Assembly (NCBI GenBank): GCA_947179485.1 | Contig: OX359245.1 | Coordinates: forward strand, 40,597,067 to 40,661,066 | Origin: Allacma fusca | Taxonomy: Eukaryota > Arthropoda > Collembola > Symphypleona > Sminthuridae | Length of the DNA: 64,000 nt | Reading direction: 5' to 3' | Shown: piece by piece, positions 11,308-22,744 of the stretch | How the letters are laid out: every line of letters begins with the position of its first letter | Numbering within the stretch: the stretch's first letter is position 1 | The notes under the pieces: model-generated | What the model saw: only the letters and a program-made list of their open reading frames with translations | Told to the model about the DNA's origin: nothing | The model's database searches: none | Position numbers and translations under genes: made by a program

Positions 11308-12825
11308 TCAAGCGGATTATCTTGAAAGTGTTTCTTTAGAAAATTTAAATAGCTCCTAATTACTTAAATGTTCTTGAAAATTATCAAACAATCAGAATTA
11401 CATGCAAAATACTTTATCTGGGGTTAAACAACAAAATAAAATACAATCAATAAGATATTAGTTGTACAAATTTCGATTGTTTTTTAAGTACAATCACGAT
11501 GCATGAAAAGATGCTTATACAGTTTTCTAGAACACATTTAATTTTTTGGGACTATGCAATATTCAATATGGAATATTCAACAGATTTATTTTCAAATTAA
11601 TCACTAAAAGTGTGAAAGAGTAACAGTGTAAAAAATCATCTTTAATTTATACCACCTTTGAGTTATAACCGAAAGTCTGTATTCTAAGAAATGATAATTT
11701 CGTCACGTCAGAGTCTAAAATATTGCATTATATTTACTATAGTGACTGCCCTGAATTAAAGAATCGAAGCATGTTTTTTAGAATGTCAAAATAAATGCTT
11801 TTAAGTAATTTGAGTGCTTGATTTAGTCCTTGTTTCATTTTCCCGTCCGCAGCTGATGCCTGGAGGATAGAATGGGTTGGACGTTTATCTTTTATTATAT
11901 ATGATCTTCTATAACAAAAATAAAGCATCACTGTTGTGTGGCTTGCTATGTCTTCATAAATCTTTTAAATCCTTTTTACAACTGCTATAAATAAAGCTGA
12001 AAATTTTCAGTAATATTACTATTGAGACTTTTTCATGGTATTCCAGATTTACGATAAACATTATTTGGAATAAAAAAAATCATCCGAAATTTTAGAGACG
12101 GACTTCCAGTTAGATAAAAGGATTCTTCGTAATGTTCACATTTGAATGATCGTTTTGTCTTAAAATTAGTATAAAAAATTAATAAATTATTATTTCTTTC
12201 GGTGGTTGACTTTACAATTTGTATTGATAATTACCATTCAACTATTTACGCCCAAATAATAGTTTCCGCATGTAGAGTCCGTCAGCATGACAGTCGGATT
12301 CTAAATGACACACGAAATTACTCAGAATTATTAAAAATCTATTTACTCTCAAATTCTATTCATGCACTGTGTGAATTTGTAACTTGATAAAAGGCGTTAA
12401 ATTTTAGCTTATCAGGAATACGCTGCAAATGACCAGTAAGTGATTTCCATTATATGTATATCTGATTCGGGTAAAGTTATGTATGTACAGTATGAATTTA
12501 CATGTGTTGCGTCATTGAAAACCGTCACTGTGGCTTACACACTCAAAGAATGATATCACTGTAATAATTCCATGTAACTGATTGTATCGAGTAAACTATT
12601 TAAGGATCTATTTCCGCTTATTATTTGCTGTCAATATTAAATACAAATTAATTTAAAGCTATGGGTCATGGGTGAAAACCTAAAGACGTAAATGAATAAG
12701 TGCAAATACAAATAATAATAATAATTAAAGTAGCTTCAACAAATTCAACTTTAAATAAAGTTTTTCAGAACATGAAGTTACACAGAATGATACGTGGAGT
12801 TTGTCATCAACTCCCACACATATGT
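11308..12825. other. Intergenic, diverged copy of the unit's non-coding part
   Basis: It resembles 1360-2310 in patches (for example 12,240-12,800). Between these, 11,640-12,060 has no match in copies 1 and 2. The stretch 11,755-11,830 resembles parts of 17,780-18,010 and 29,070-29,260, a dispersed repeat. No gene seen. Confidence 0.5.
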
Positions 12826-12834
12826 AATAAACAT

Positions 12835-14696
12835 GGTATCCTAGCTAAACGCATAAAGAGCTAAACGTATAACAGCTAAACGCATAGAGTTATACGCATA
12901 AGCAGCTAAACGTATAAGGTATCTAAACGCATAATCATCTATACGTATAAGGTATCTAAACATATAATCGTCTAAACGTATAGGCTTTAAAAACGTATAA
13001 TCGGCCAAACGTATAAGGTATTTAAAAGCATTTACATGTACATTTAATACATGTCCTTGCAAGACCATCGTCGCTAAAGAGACCAAATTGTCTCATGCAT
13101 AATCATCCAACGTCTATATGTAATTTCAATACAAGGAAAATAGTCTACGTACAGGCAATGCGTACGTACAGGTAAAACCCACGCAAATAGTTTGAATCCC
13201 ACTGTTTGTCAGGAGCCATTGATGACCCCGTAAAAATCAGTATTTACGCCAGTTACTGATATTTGCCTGACTATATTTCCGGGAGTGGCTTATAATATAT
13301 TTGATATTCTTGGACCGATTTTGTCAAGTTTTTCCAAAATTTACGTCATTAAACTGCGTCAACGTTTGGGTAATTTGAGCCACAAAAAGGGTACACGTAT
13401 GGATTGTTCCAGAGGTGGATTAATAAAATAATTTTTACCCTGGCCCTAACCCCCAAAATGGATTTGTGGGTGTGAAGCAGGATAATAAATAAATAAGATC
13501 ATCATTATTAACTTAATTCTTGTATCTTACAATCAAAATAGGTGTTTTGCAGAGCTTTACATTTGCAAAAGCAGGTGTCAAAAGCGTGTTGCAAAGGGAA
13601 TTCTAAATTATATTTGTTACTATCCTAAAACTGTTTGAAAAAATTAATTTTGGCGCTTGGTTCTAGAAAATTTCAATGACAGTTTGCACATATATTAGAC
13701 AATCCCTGTAATAGTTGTAATAGTATTGTATTTTGAGACGCCAGCAAAAATATGAAACAAAAAAGACAAAAAACTCTATCCGGAGCCAAATTAAAAGAAA
13801 TGCGGTAAGGGAAAAAGTTTGTCCAAAATTTAGGTTGTAGGATCTGAAATGTTTGACAACTTGATAAACTATTTGAATTGCCGGCATTTTCGGAAAATCT
13901 GGAAATTTTTTATTATTCAACCAGTATTTTTTCCATTATTTAGAATTTTAGCCAATATGTGCTAAAACATGTTCTTTCCATAATTATTTATCAAATTACT
14001 AGTACACTGAATGTAAAAAAATTATTGCAAATGGTGAGTTCGAGAATTAATAAAATTGTCGACATTGAGTCCATGAAGACGTGTATGCTCAACACGTGGT
14101 ACTCTTCTGGACTTAAATGCATACGAAATACATAATGGACTGGACTGAGATTTTTGCTAGGACTGAGACTGATAGGGACTAACGCATGGACACTACACGA
14201 TTGAGTGGACTGACAGAATGTTAGAATGCTACCTACTTGGGACTATTAGAGTTAGAGGACTTTCCTGTACACATTGCCTGTACTTAGACTATTATTATAA
14301 AATATTGGTATATATTCCTTTTATTTAAATTACATGCAGACGTGGGTTTAATATACAATCGACAATTTGATCCCTTTAACGACGATGCTGCTGCAAGGGA
14401 ATGTGTATAACGCTAAATATTGTTTTGATCCCTGAATTAAAATACTAGCCTTATTCAAACGAATGTCAATATACACATTATTATACATTTTGCTACCTTA
14501 TGCGTTTAGATACCCTATACGTATAGGTGATTATGCGTTTAGATACCCTATACGTTTAGACGATTATGCGTTTAGATACCTTATACGTATAGATGATTAT
14601 ACGTTTAGATACCTTATACGTTTAGCTGATTATGCGTATTGAGCTTATACGTTTAGCGGTTATACGTTTAGCTTTTATGCGTTTAGAGGTGTAACC
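12835..14696. mobile_element. Mutator-like non-autonomous transposon with mirrored motif arrays (1862 bp)
   Basis: It has a 9-bp direct repeat, AATAAACAT, at 12826-12834 and 14697-14705. The termini are inverted repeats of roughly 190-200 bp made of many copies of TAAACGTATAA or TAAACGCATAA joined by GGTATC or TCATC spacers, in opposite orientation at the two ends. Both ends begin GGT. The interior (13,040-14,480) has no convincing transposase; an 85-codon minus-strand frame at 13,663 is unrecognised. Long terminal inverted repeats with a 9-bp target duplication are typical of the Mutator superfamily, so that is the preferred class. The element lies close to the site where the 820-bp transposon sits in the sister units. 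Confidence 0.8.
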
Positions 14697-14705
14697 AATA
14701 AACAT

Positions 14706-16468
14706 ACGCGATGCAATCGAGCGGATAATTTTTCTGATTGCAAATATAAAATGTGTATTTGCAGCATGTAGAATTTGATTGATTTTTCCGAACATGATTA
14801 GAAGATAGCGTTTCTGTCCTGGAATAGATGGGTATTACTGAAATCAGTGGTACATATGTACGTTACACTGAGATTAAAATTTGGTTGAAATTCATCAAAA
14901 TATTTCTGTTAGAATTCATTTCCAAGTACCTTGTGGACGATATTATTCTAACAAATTGATCCAGGAATAACACGCAGCATTTGGGGCTGGTTCCAATTTG
15001 CAGAAGTGGTTCCCAGATCATCAAACTTCATCACCTGGTATGTTTTCGAATACTAAAAATAGCCAACCGTATTTATACTGCTAACTCAAAGCAACAGCCG
15101 CAGAAAATACCTTTAAATGTAATACATGCATACGACATCCAAAAATCTATATTTCCACATACAATCAGTTGCACCAGGTTGAATAGAAACTGTGGAAGGA
15201 ACCTCCGAAATAACTGCAGTAGCCCTAGTAGCAATTTCTTACGAAGTAACGGTGAAAATGTGGTAAAAATATTACGGTAAATTTTTAACGTTTCAAATAG
15301 GTACAGCTTTCGTGCAATGCAAAACGGTATTCAAAATGCTAAATAGTAGCGTAATATTTTTGTACCTCAAATTTATAAAGCCCATGCGGCTATATAATAT
15401 ATATATGTCATCGGACGTGTTGCATAATGTGTTCTACATTGTGCCTGGATTGCTTCATATCGGAGGTGATACACTGTTTGGACCTTTGAATGAATTTTCA
15501 ATCGAATCTAACGTGCAGTAAATTTTAAAAAAACTGCTAAGATCTAGTTCAAAACTTGTTTGAAATTGTAAAAGAATTCCCACTGTACAGTTAACCTTAC
15601 AATATCTTCTAATAAAATTAATGGGATTGCTCGCCATCATAGATAGTTTCACAAAAGTGGTCCTACATTAACCATGGTACACAAACACATGGGTTGGAGT
15701 GCAGGAAGCGTAGCCTTGGCAGTAATGTAGTCAAAAATGACAATAGAAATAGCCTGGCACTGTTTAAAGGTAAACAACTAGCTAATATCAAGTTAATCAT
15801 TTGTAAATAATGAGGGGATACGGAATATGCATTAAGCATAGATATGTATTACTGAATTATTGAACATTTTAATGATTTAACCAGATCAACTATATGTAAT
15901 TATGAGATTAAATTGCAGCACTTCAATTAATTCGAGAGAAATGTTTGTATTTAGCAGAACAATGCTTAACTTGTGATACTCAGAGCTGGTGTACTAGTAG
16001 TATTTAATTTTTATGGTTACGCTAATACAGGCATCAACAGCCAAGTAAAGCCGAACCCCTCTGAACTAACAATAGATGACGCTTAGTTTGTGTTTATACA
16101 AAAATTATTAAACCTGTCAAATAAGTATTGGAATAATAAATAGCAATATTGGTTCAAATTAATAAATAGTCAATAAATTTTTTCCCGGACGCAATACACG
16201 CTTGCTCTCAAATGTAATGCAGTGATATCATTCTCTGACGCGTATAGTCAGTTTTAACAAACATTAAGTAAATACACATTGTATTATTGTAAGTGATTAT
16301 GATTAAACAAGATACGATAGTTACTTTTTGCAGTTTAATGCTGATAAGGTCTATCACATTTAGCGTTTATTTTAAGATCAAACTACACGTTAATGCATAC
16401 TAGGCGGAAATATTCTAAATAATAAATAAATAAATCACCAACAAACAGCACACGGAAGCATAAACGAG
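14706..16468. other. Intergenic: old unit remnants and truncated divergent region
   Basis: 14,706-15,290 resembles 3150-3650. 15,490-15,740 resembles 45,910-46,120. 15,990-16,440 is the reverse complement of the class A/B intergenic region, so a class A gene would be expected on the minus strand to the left of it. Its exons are absent. Frames of 65-99 codons here show no recognisable domain. Confidence 0.5.
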
Positions 16469-16477
16469 TATAAAAAG
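16469..16477 (+). promoter_or_regulatory. TATA box of class B gene 3
   Basis: TATAAAAAG followed by GGGCTCAACTC, 119 bp before the ATG at 16588. Confidence 0.7.
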
Positions 16478-16587
16478 GGGCTCAACTCTATTCGTTCATC
16501 AGAGTCAGAAAAGTATTCACAACTTGGATATATCAATTTGGATATAAAAATATTTAACTTTGCCAAAGTTTTGAGATTTGAGCCAAA

Positions 16588-17323
16588 ATGCAATTTTCCA
16601 ATTTTATTGTTTGTGCCATCTTTGTAGCAATTTTTGTGATTGCGATCACCCCATCTGATACACTCGCAAAAAGTAAGTTTTCAATTGTGATTTTCAATTT
16701 TCATGTATATTCTTTAGAAAGTTTAAAGATTATCTTAAAATGATCTTCACCTTCCGGTTAAATTTCAGCTAATTTTAATTTTACCATTAAATTTTAAGGG
16801 CCATGGATCCGTCCCCGTTCGTGTGGCGGGAAACGTTGTAGCTCCAGCGATGAGGTATGTGTACGACAACAAATAGGTACTAATTCCACATCACGAATCC
16901 AGTTTCGACCAACTTGCATCAAGTCCTCAGGTAATTAATTTCGCGACATTGGGATGTGTTAAAAAAGAACGTTTAGTACCGTTCCCTGGTGTTGATTGTA
17001 CTATTATATAGTGAATGCGTAGACATTTGTGATCATTGTTACCCGTATTTTGTTCCGTAGGATTGCCACAGAATGTCACAGGTCCTTGTTCCAGAGTTTT
17101 GTGTTTGGATGGTTACACCTGCATTTTGCCTCGACGAAGAATTATCAGAAAACATCACTTCGTCGTGCGAACTTCCACGTGCAAACTTGCTTCAGCTTTG
17201 ACAAAGGTAAGATACATTAACAAATTCACTGATTGTGAGATATATTCTATCATGTATTCTAAATTACTGTTAAAAAAATGAATTTTCATTTTGCAGCCAG
17301 TAAATGGTACCAGGCGTGTTTAG
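16588..17323 (+). CDS. Secreted 8-cysteine peptide, class B gene 3
   Basis: Exons 16588-16672, 16799-16930, 17061-17206 and 17297-17323 encode 129 residues, phases 1, 1, 0. It is the only class B gene on the plus strand. Signal peptide, two four-Cys domains (SCGGKRC...; PCSRVLC...) and the tail PVNGTRRV are all intact, and the protein is nearly identical to class B gene 1. A polyadenylation signal AATAAA lies at about 17,568-17,573. Its expected divergent class A partner is missing. Confidence 0.87.
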
Positions 17324-19190
17324 ATTTCTCCACTCTGCCTTCATATATGACATGGGATCATTCTCCAAATAACGATTTGGCATTTTTGAAAAAGCATTTT
17401 GCACATCCAACGGAAGCCAAAAAATATAGTTTATTAACATGCCATTTACACCATTAAAAATCATTTACTAGAATGTAGACATGACTAGGATATTTTTATT
17501 ATGCTGTAAAAATCTGTGTACACATTTTTGTTATTTTATCTGTATATAACTGTTGTTCCAAATTGCTAATAAATGATTAACTTTTTTCGTTGAAAATTTT
17601 TGGAGAATTTATTTTAAATTATTTTCCTATTACACGTTTAAGGGAAATTGAATGTCGTTATAAATACATTAAAAGCTCTTTAATTACATCACAGAGGACA
17701 GCCAATAAACATTGACTGTAGAGATCGTTGACTATTTACAGAATATAGTCAGTTATAGTTAGCTATAGACTTTTTGGAAGTCTAAACTTTGTTTGATAAG
17801 AATTTTACTTTGACATTCGGAATCCCGTAGATTTGAAGCAATACAAAATCAGTACGAACACATGTACATACTTCTTTAGAATAATTGTTCCTTGGCGAGT
17901 CCCTACTTTACCCTCACAAATGTTAGTACGTCATCCGGCAGAGTTGCACCGCCTTCGAAGGCTAACCTTACAAGAAAGCTTCATTGAAGTTGGCAAGCTT
18001 TTTTTCTTAGCTTTTAGAAGGTACGGAAGGTTGGCTTTATATTTTTTGTTTAAGCAAAATCCACCAAATTACAACAAGCAAGAGTGCTTTCTAAAGTGCA
18101 TATTGCTTTCTCCAGATATTCAAATAATACTAGTAAAAGTCCTTTGCTTCACAGGAACAATTATTTGGAGAGGTGATACTTGCGAGATTGAAGCTAGAGT
18201 TGTGAAGATAACCGGCTTACGAATCAAGCCCGTCGTGGATATTTTTTCGTGTCTTGTTTGTTAAAACCACACCGATTTGTATGATGTTTCTTATGAGATC
18301 CCGATTTGGCTACAAATAATAACGATGACAATTGGATCAATGCATCGAGGTCTCATAACAGCGGAACATTGTTACAACTATCTACTTGTAAACTTACAAT
18401 GTTGGTTAAAGCCCATTGTAAGCTATTTTTAATACTTTAGTATCAGGCTTTACGTCATGATCCCTTAACTCATGTATGGTTGATGCAGTGCACTCCCCTC
18501 TTAGAGATTCCTTTAAAAGAAGATTTCTTTCATAATCTGACAATGAGAGAAAAGTCACATACACACGTCATCATGGTCCAAAATACGAAGAGAAATATTT
18601 TTCTTAGGAAATCGCTACTGCGGAGTGTAATGTATATGTAAATTCATGAACGTGTCACTACAACTTTAATTAATTAAAGCAACTTAACTACTTTAACGTG
18701 CCGAGTTCGCGAATTTACCTGATACAGTGCCATCTCCGTATTACAAATTCCCTTAAAAGAGTTTTTACTTTCCGTGGAAGCATTAGTTTGTTCAAGTACA
18801 TAGTGCTATTCAAATGGAGTCTCTAATAGACATGACTGCAACGTATAAATTCATGAGTATGTAATCTAAATTGTTCAGGCAGTTTGTGGTGTAATTTAAG
18901 CTTTATTGTATAGAGCAAAACTTTCATAACACAGCCCAAACCCCCAAACATAACATAAACCATCATCATTCCAACTGACCTGTAAGGTTTAGGTACTACA
19001 TAATTCGTAACACAGTAAACTGACTTAAGTTTACTTTACTACCAGGCTTCACATAACGCTCCCTTAATTCCTGTGTCGCCAAGCAAGCTTTAAATTAATA
19101 CATAACAGCAGAAAGTGGTCAGTAATATAGAGAAGTGCCACCTATTGGTATTCCTTCATGGTGATGCCATGGAACCACAAACGCGCGAAG
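17324..19190. other. Intergenic with dispersed repeats
   Basis: 17,324-17,740 is class B 3' flank, also seen at 22,390-22,740. 17,780-18,010 matches 29,070-29,260 in reverse, so the 143-codon frame at 17,833 runs over a repeat. 18,430-19,080 contains loosely repeated stretches with CTTAA/TTTAC motifs. No gene is supported. Confidence 0.5.
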
Positions 19191-19219
19191 GTTTAAATCA
19201 ACGGACAGGAAGTGGTCAA

Positions 19220-19800
19220 TAATAATAAGGATTGGTATTTTCCCCAAGTATATTTGATTAAATCGGAATTGGAATTTTTATTTTCTAAACAAATACATTT
19301 AATATCGGATTGGGATTCGGCATCGTATCCTTGATTTAGATATATCCTTGCCTTGTTATATAATGATCTACCAGCTTTACAGCCATGCGTCGTCGTGATA
19401 GTTCTCTGCAAAGAAACCTGCTGGAACAACCACATGTACGTGTTGAATTTCATGATTACGAAATCGACAGCTGGTTTGATAAATCGATGACTCGGTGACT
19501 TGAAATGACTGGTGGATACTCTCAATGGTAAGGGAACCTAACGATAACATTTAAACAATACATCATTCATAATTTTGTTATTTTATTTTATAATTAATAA
19601 AATTGGCATAGTAGTTTATATGCTTTCAACTGTAGATTTGTACAAGGCATGTCTAGTTATTGCAGAAATGGTACAACGCATGCGTCGTGTTAGTAAAATG
19701 ATCCTGTGCATGTGCGGCTGGGTAGGGGAGAGTAGAATCGTACTACGCATGTGTAAGAACAGTAGAATGATACATGAAAACATTATATGTACATCATAAA
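19220..19800. repeat. Segment inversely duplicated at 28,140-28,740
   Basis: The reverse complement matches the region downstream of class A gene 4, including the stretch around GACTGGTGGATACT and a GCATGCG-rich part (19,670-19,760 against 28,180-28,310). The 110-codon and 74-codon frames here are not preserved in the other copy. Confidence 0.6.
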
Positions 19801-20149
19801 AAGATATTCAATTGAAAATACCGTGGGATTAAAAACTCGAATTAGAAATATATTTTAAAATAAATTCTAGAAATTTTTTTAACGAAAAACTTCACTCATT
19901 TTTAGCAATTTGGAACAACAATTACATATACAGAAAAACAAAAACTGTGTACACAGATTTTTACATACACTAAAAATACCCTACATTATAGTACATGATT
20001 GTTAATGGTGTAAATGACATGTTAATAAATTACATTTTTCGGCTTCCGATGGATGTGCAAAATGCACTTTAAAAATTTCAAATCAATTCTTGGAGTATGA
20101 TCCAGAGTAATGAGTGATCCAGAGTTTATGAACGCAGAAATGGACACAT

Positions 20150-20853
20150 CTAGATACGCCTAGTTCCATTTACTGGCTACAAAATCAGAGTTCATTAATT
20201 AATTTGTCATTTAGAATCCATGACAGATTATTTCTCAATGAAATTGTTGTTATATTTTACCTTTCTCAAAACTGGAACAACTTTGCACATTGCGAAGCGA
20301 AGATTACTGTAAAATTTTCGCCGAGGTAAAATGCAGGTGAACCCATCCAAGCACAAAACTCTGGAACAAGGACCTGTGACATTCTGTGGCAAATCTATGG
20401 AGCAACAGAAGTGTGACAATTGTAAGTATGATCACTTTATAAGCCAAGAGCAGGGAACGGTACTAAACGCTCTATTTTAACACTCCCCAATGTCGCGAAA
20501 GTAATTACCTGAGGACTTGATGCAAGTTCGTCGAAACTGGATTCGTGATGTGGAATTAGTACCTATTTGTTGTCGTACACATACCTCATCGCTGGAGTTA
20601 CAGCGTTTCCCGCCACACAAACGGGGACGGATCCATGGCCCTTAAAATTTAATGGTAAAATTCAAATTAGCTGTAATTTGACCGGAAGATGAAGATCATT
20701 TTAAGATAATCTTTAAGCTTCCTAAAGAATATACATAGAAATTACAAACAAGAGACTAGAAAACTTACTTTTTGCGAGTGTATCAGATGGGGTGATCGCA
20801 ATCACAAAAATTGCTACAAAGATGGCACAAACAATAAAATTGGAAAATTGCAT
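20150..20853 (-). CDS. Secreted 8-cysteine peptide, class B gene 4
   Basis: Minus-strand exons 20769-20853, 20509-20640, 20261-20394 and 20150-20176 give 125 residues, phases 1, 1, 0. Signal peptide and domain 1 are close to the other members. Domain 2 is the short form (C-x15-C at its end) with a distinct sequence (RRKFYSNLRFAMC). The tail is PVNGTRRI. The TATA box is at 20958-20966. The divergent class A partner expected to the right is absent. Confidence 0.85.
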
Positions 20854-22209
20854 TTCGGCTCAAATCTCAAAACTTTGACAAAGTTAAATCTTTTTATGTC
20901 CAAATTGATTTGTTTTGAATCCTTTTCTGACTCTGATGAACGAATAGAGTTGAGCCCCTTTTTATACTCATTTTTGCTTGCATTACAATTAAATCATTTT
21001 ACTTCTCTGTGTGCTTTTTGTTGATGATTTATTTATTTACCATTTATATTGTTTCCGCCTATTATGCGTAAGCTAGTAATAATTACGAATTTGATTTTAA
21101 ATTAAATGCTGCATTTCCAGGGATTATGGAATATCTTCTCACAAATAGACTGTAACAAGTAACTATCATATCTTGGTTTAGTTAATTACGTGTGATAATG
21201 CAATATCTATTTACTGTTTGAGTCAATTGTCGGACGTCAGGTCGTCCTCCTTTCATACCGAGAGTGATAGCATGACCTTTTGTGCCTATTGTGGCTATTT
21301 GTATATTTGATTCAGTGTTGTTAATTCTTGGTATAATTTTTGTTTGACTCTTTTTATAATTTACGTATAAACACAAACTTATTATTAGTTAAGAGGGATT
21401 CAGCTTACATGGCTGTTGATTTACATAGATATTAGGGTAATCAGAAATATTAAATAGTACTAATTCCCCCAAGCCTTTATTACAACAAGTTAATGCATTG
21501 TTCCACTAATTACAAGCATTCCCTCGAATTAATAAAATTGCTGAAATTTAATCTCATCCATAGTTGATAATCATTCAAATGATTAATAATAATTCATGAA
21601 TAAATATGTTGAATAGATATTCAATGAAAATACATCCATAGTACATAATAGAAAATGGGTTGCACAATGTTGACACAATACAGATCAATAGTGGCCCAAC
21701 GAGGAATTTTAAATATTAAACTTACATTCATTGAAGGAAGGGAAACGCGTTTTCCAGTGATTTCTTTCATTGTAAGCACGAATTATGTACCATTCCAGAT
21801 ATAAATGCCAATATATTCAAATCAGCTGACGTCATTGATTGTTTGTAGAACAATTTCGGTTGTATCATTTCTACAGCAATGAGCTCTGGGTTCATTCTGC
21901 TTCTTGCAGTCCAACAAATGTGTCTATACTAATGTTGGACCGCATGTACGAAACAATGACGAAGTGATTGTATTTTTTAATTTGATTACAAGGTGTTGTA
22001 AAATCAACTTTCGAAATTCTTATTTGCTTTCGTAATTGGCTGCATGTTAGATTCGAACGGAAATGCTGAAAATTAATCCAAAGGTGCAAGTAGTATAGCA
22101 TCAGCCCGGATATAGACGTGAGAATGTTTGCACAAAGCGTTCATGAAGATCATGCGCCTTGACATTCATGCTAACATATAAAGTAGGATTCAATCATGTG
22201 TTTATTGCG
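20854..22209. other. Intergenic: class A/B divergent region without its class A gene
   Basis: 20,854-21,580 follows the class A/B intergenic region in the usual order, then similarity stops before any class A exon. 21,600-22,200 holds no recognisable gene. Confidence 0.5.
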
Positions 22210-22740
22210 GAGTCAAATTGTAAAAAAGTGTAAAATGTAACTCAATTCTATACATTCATCGGAGTCATAAAAGATTTCACGACAAATCAATTTAGACATA
22301 AAACATAAAAATATTTAACTTCCCCAGAGTTTTGAGATTCGAGCCAAAATGTAATTTTGGTAAGTCATTCCAAGTATTGATTTTACACTTTAAAAAACGC
22401 ATTTGGTACACCCATCGGAAGCCGAAAAATTTAGTTTATTGACATGTCATTTACAAGATTAACAATTATTCACAATAATTTAGTTATGTACTAGAATATT
22501 TTTATTATATATCAAATTTCGTGTACACTGACGTGTCCCAAATTATTAATAAATCGTTAAAGGTTTTCGTTAGTTAAAATTGTCCGAGAAGTTATTTTAA
22601 TTTGCTATTTTCCGGCCTACCCTAACGATTTTAATCCCACTGGATTTTTAATGGAAATTGAATGTCTTTTGAAATACAGTAAAGCCAATTTTTAGTCACA
22701 CCGCAGAGGACAGCCAATAAACGTGAATAAATAAATTAAA
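22210..22740 (+). pseudogene. Class B remnant: leader and 3' flank only
   Basis: 22,230-22,350 matches the class B leader down to the start-codon region, and 22,390-22,740 matches the class B downstream flank (compare 17,380-17,720). The exons for the Cys domains are not present. It is a broken family member on the plus strand. Confidence 0.65.
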
Positions 22741-22744
22741 TCTG

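Noticed and set aside
14981-15280. 99-codon plus-strand frame
   Set aside because: It lies in a diverged copy of non-coding unit sequence and is not open in copies 1 and 2.
17833-18264. 143-codon plus-strand frame
   Set aside because: Much of it is a dispersed repeat also found reversed at 29,070-29,260, where the frame is not kept. No domain seen.
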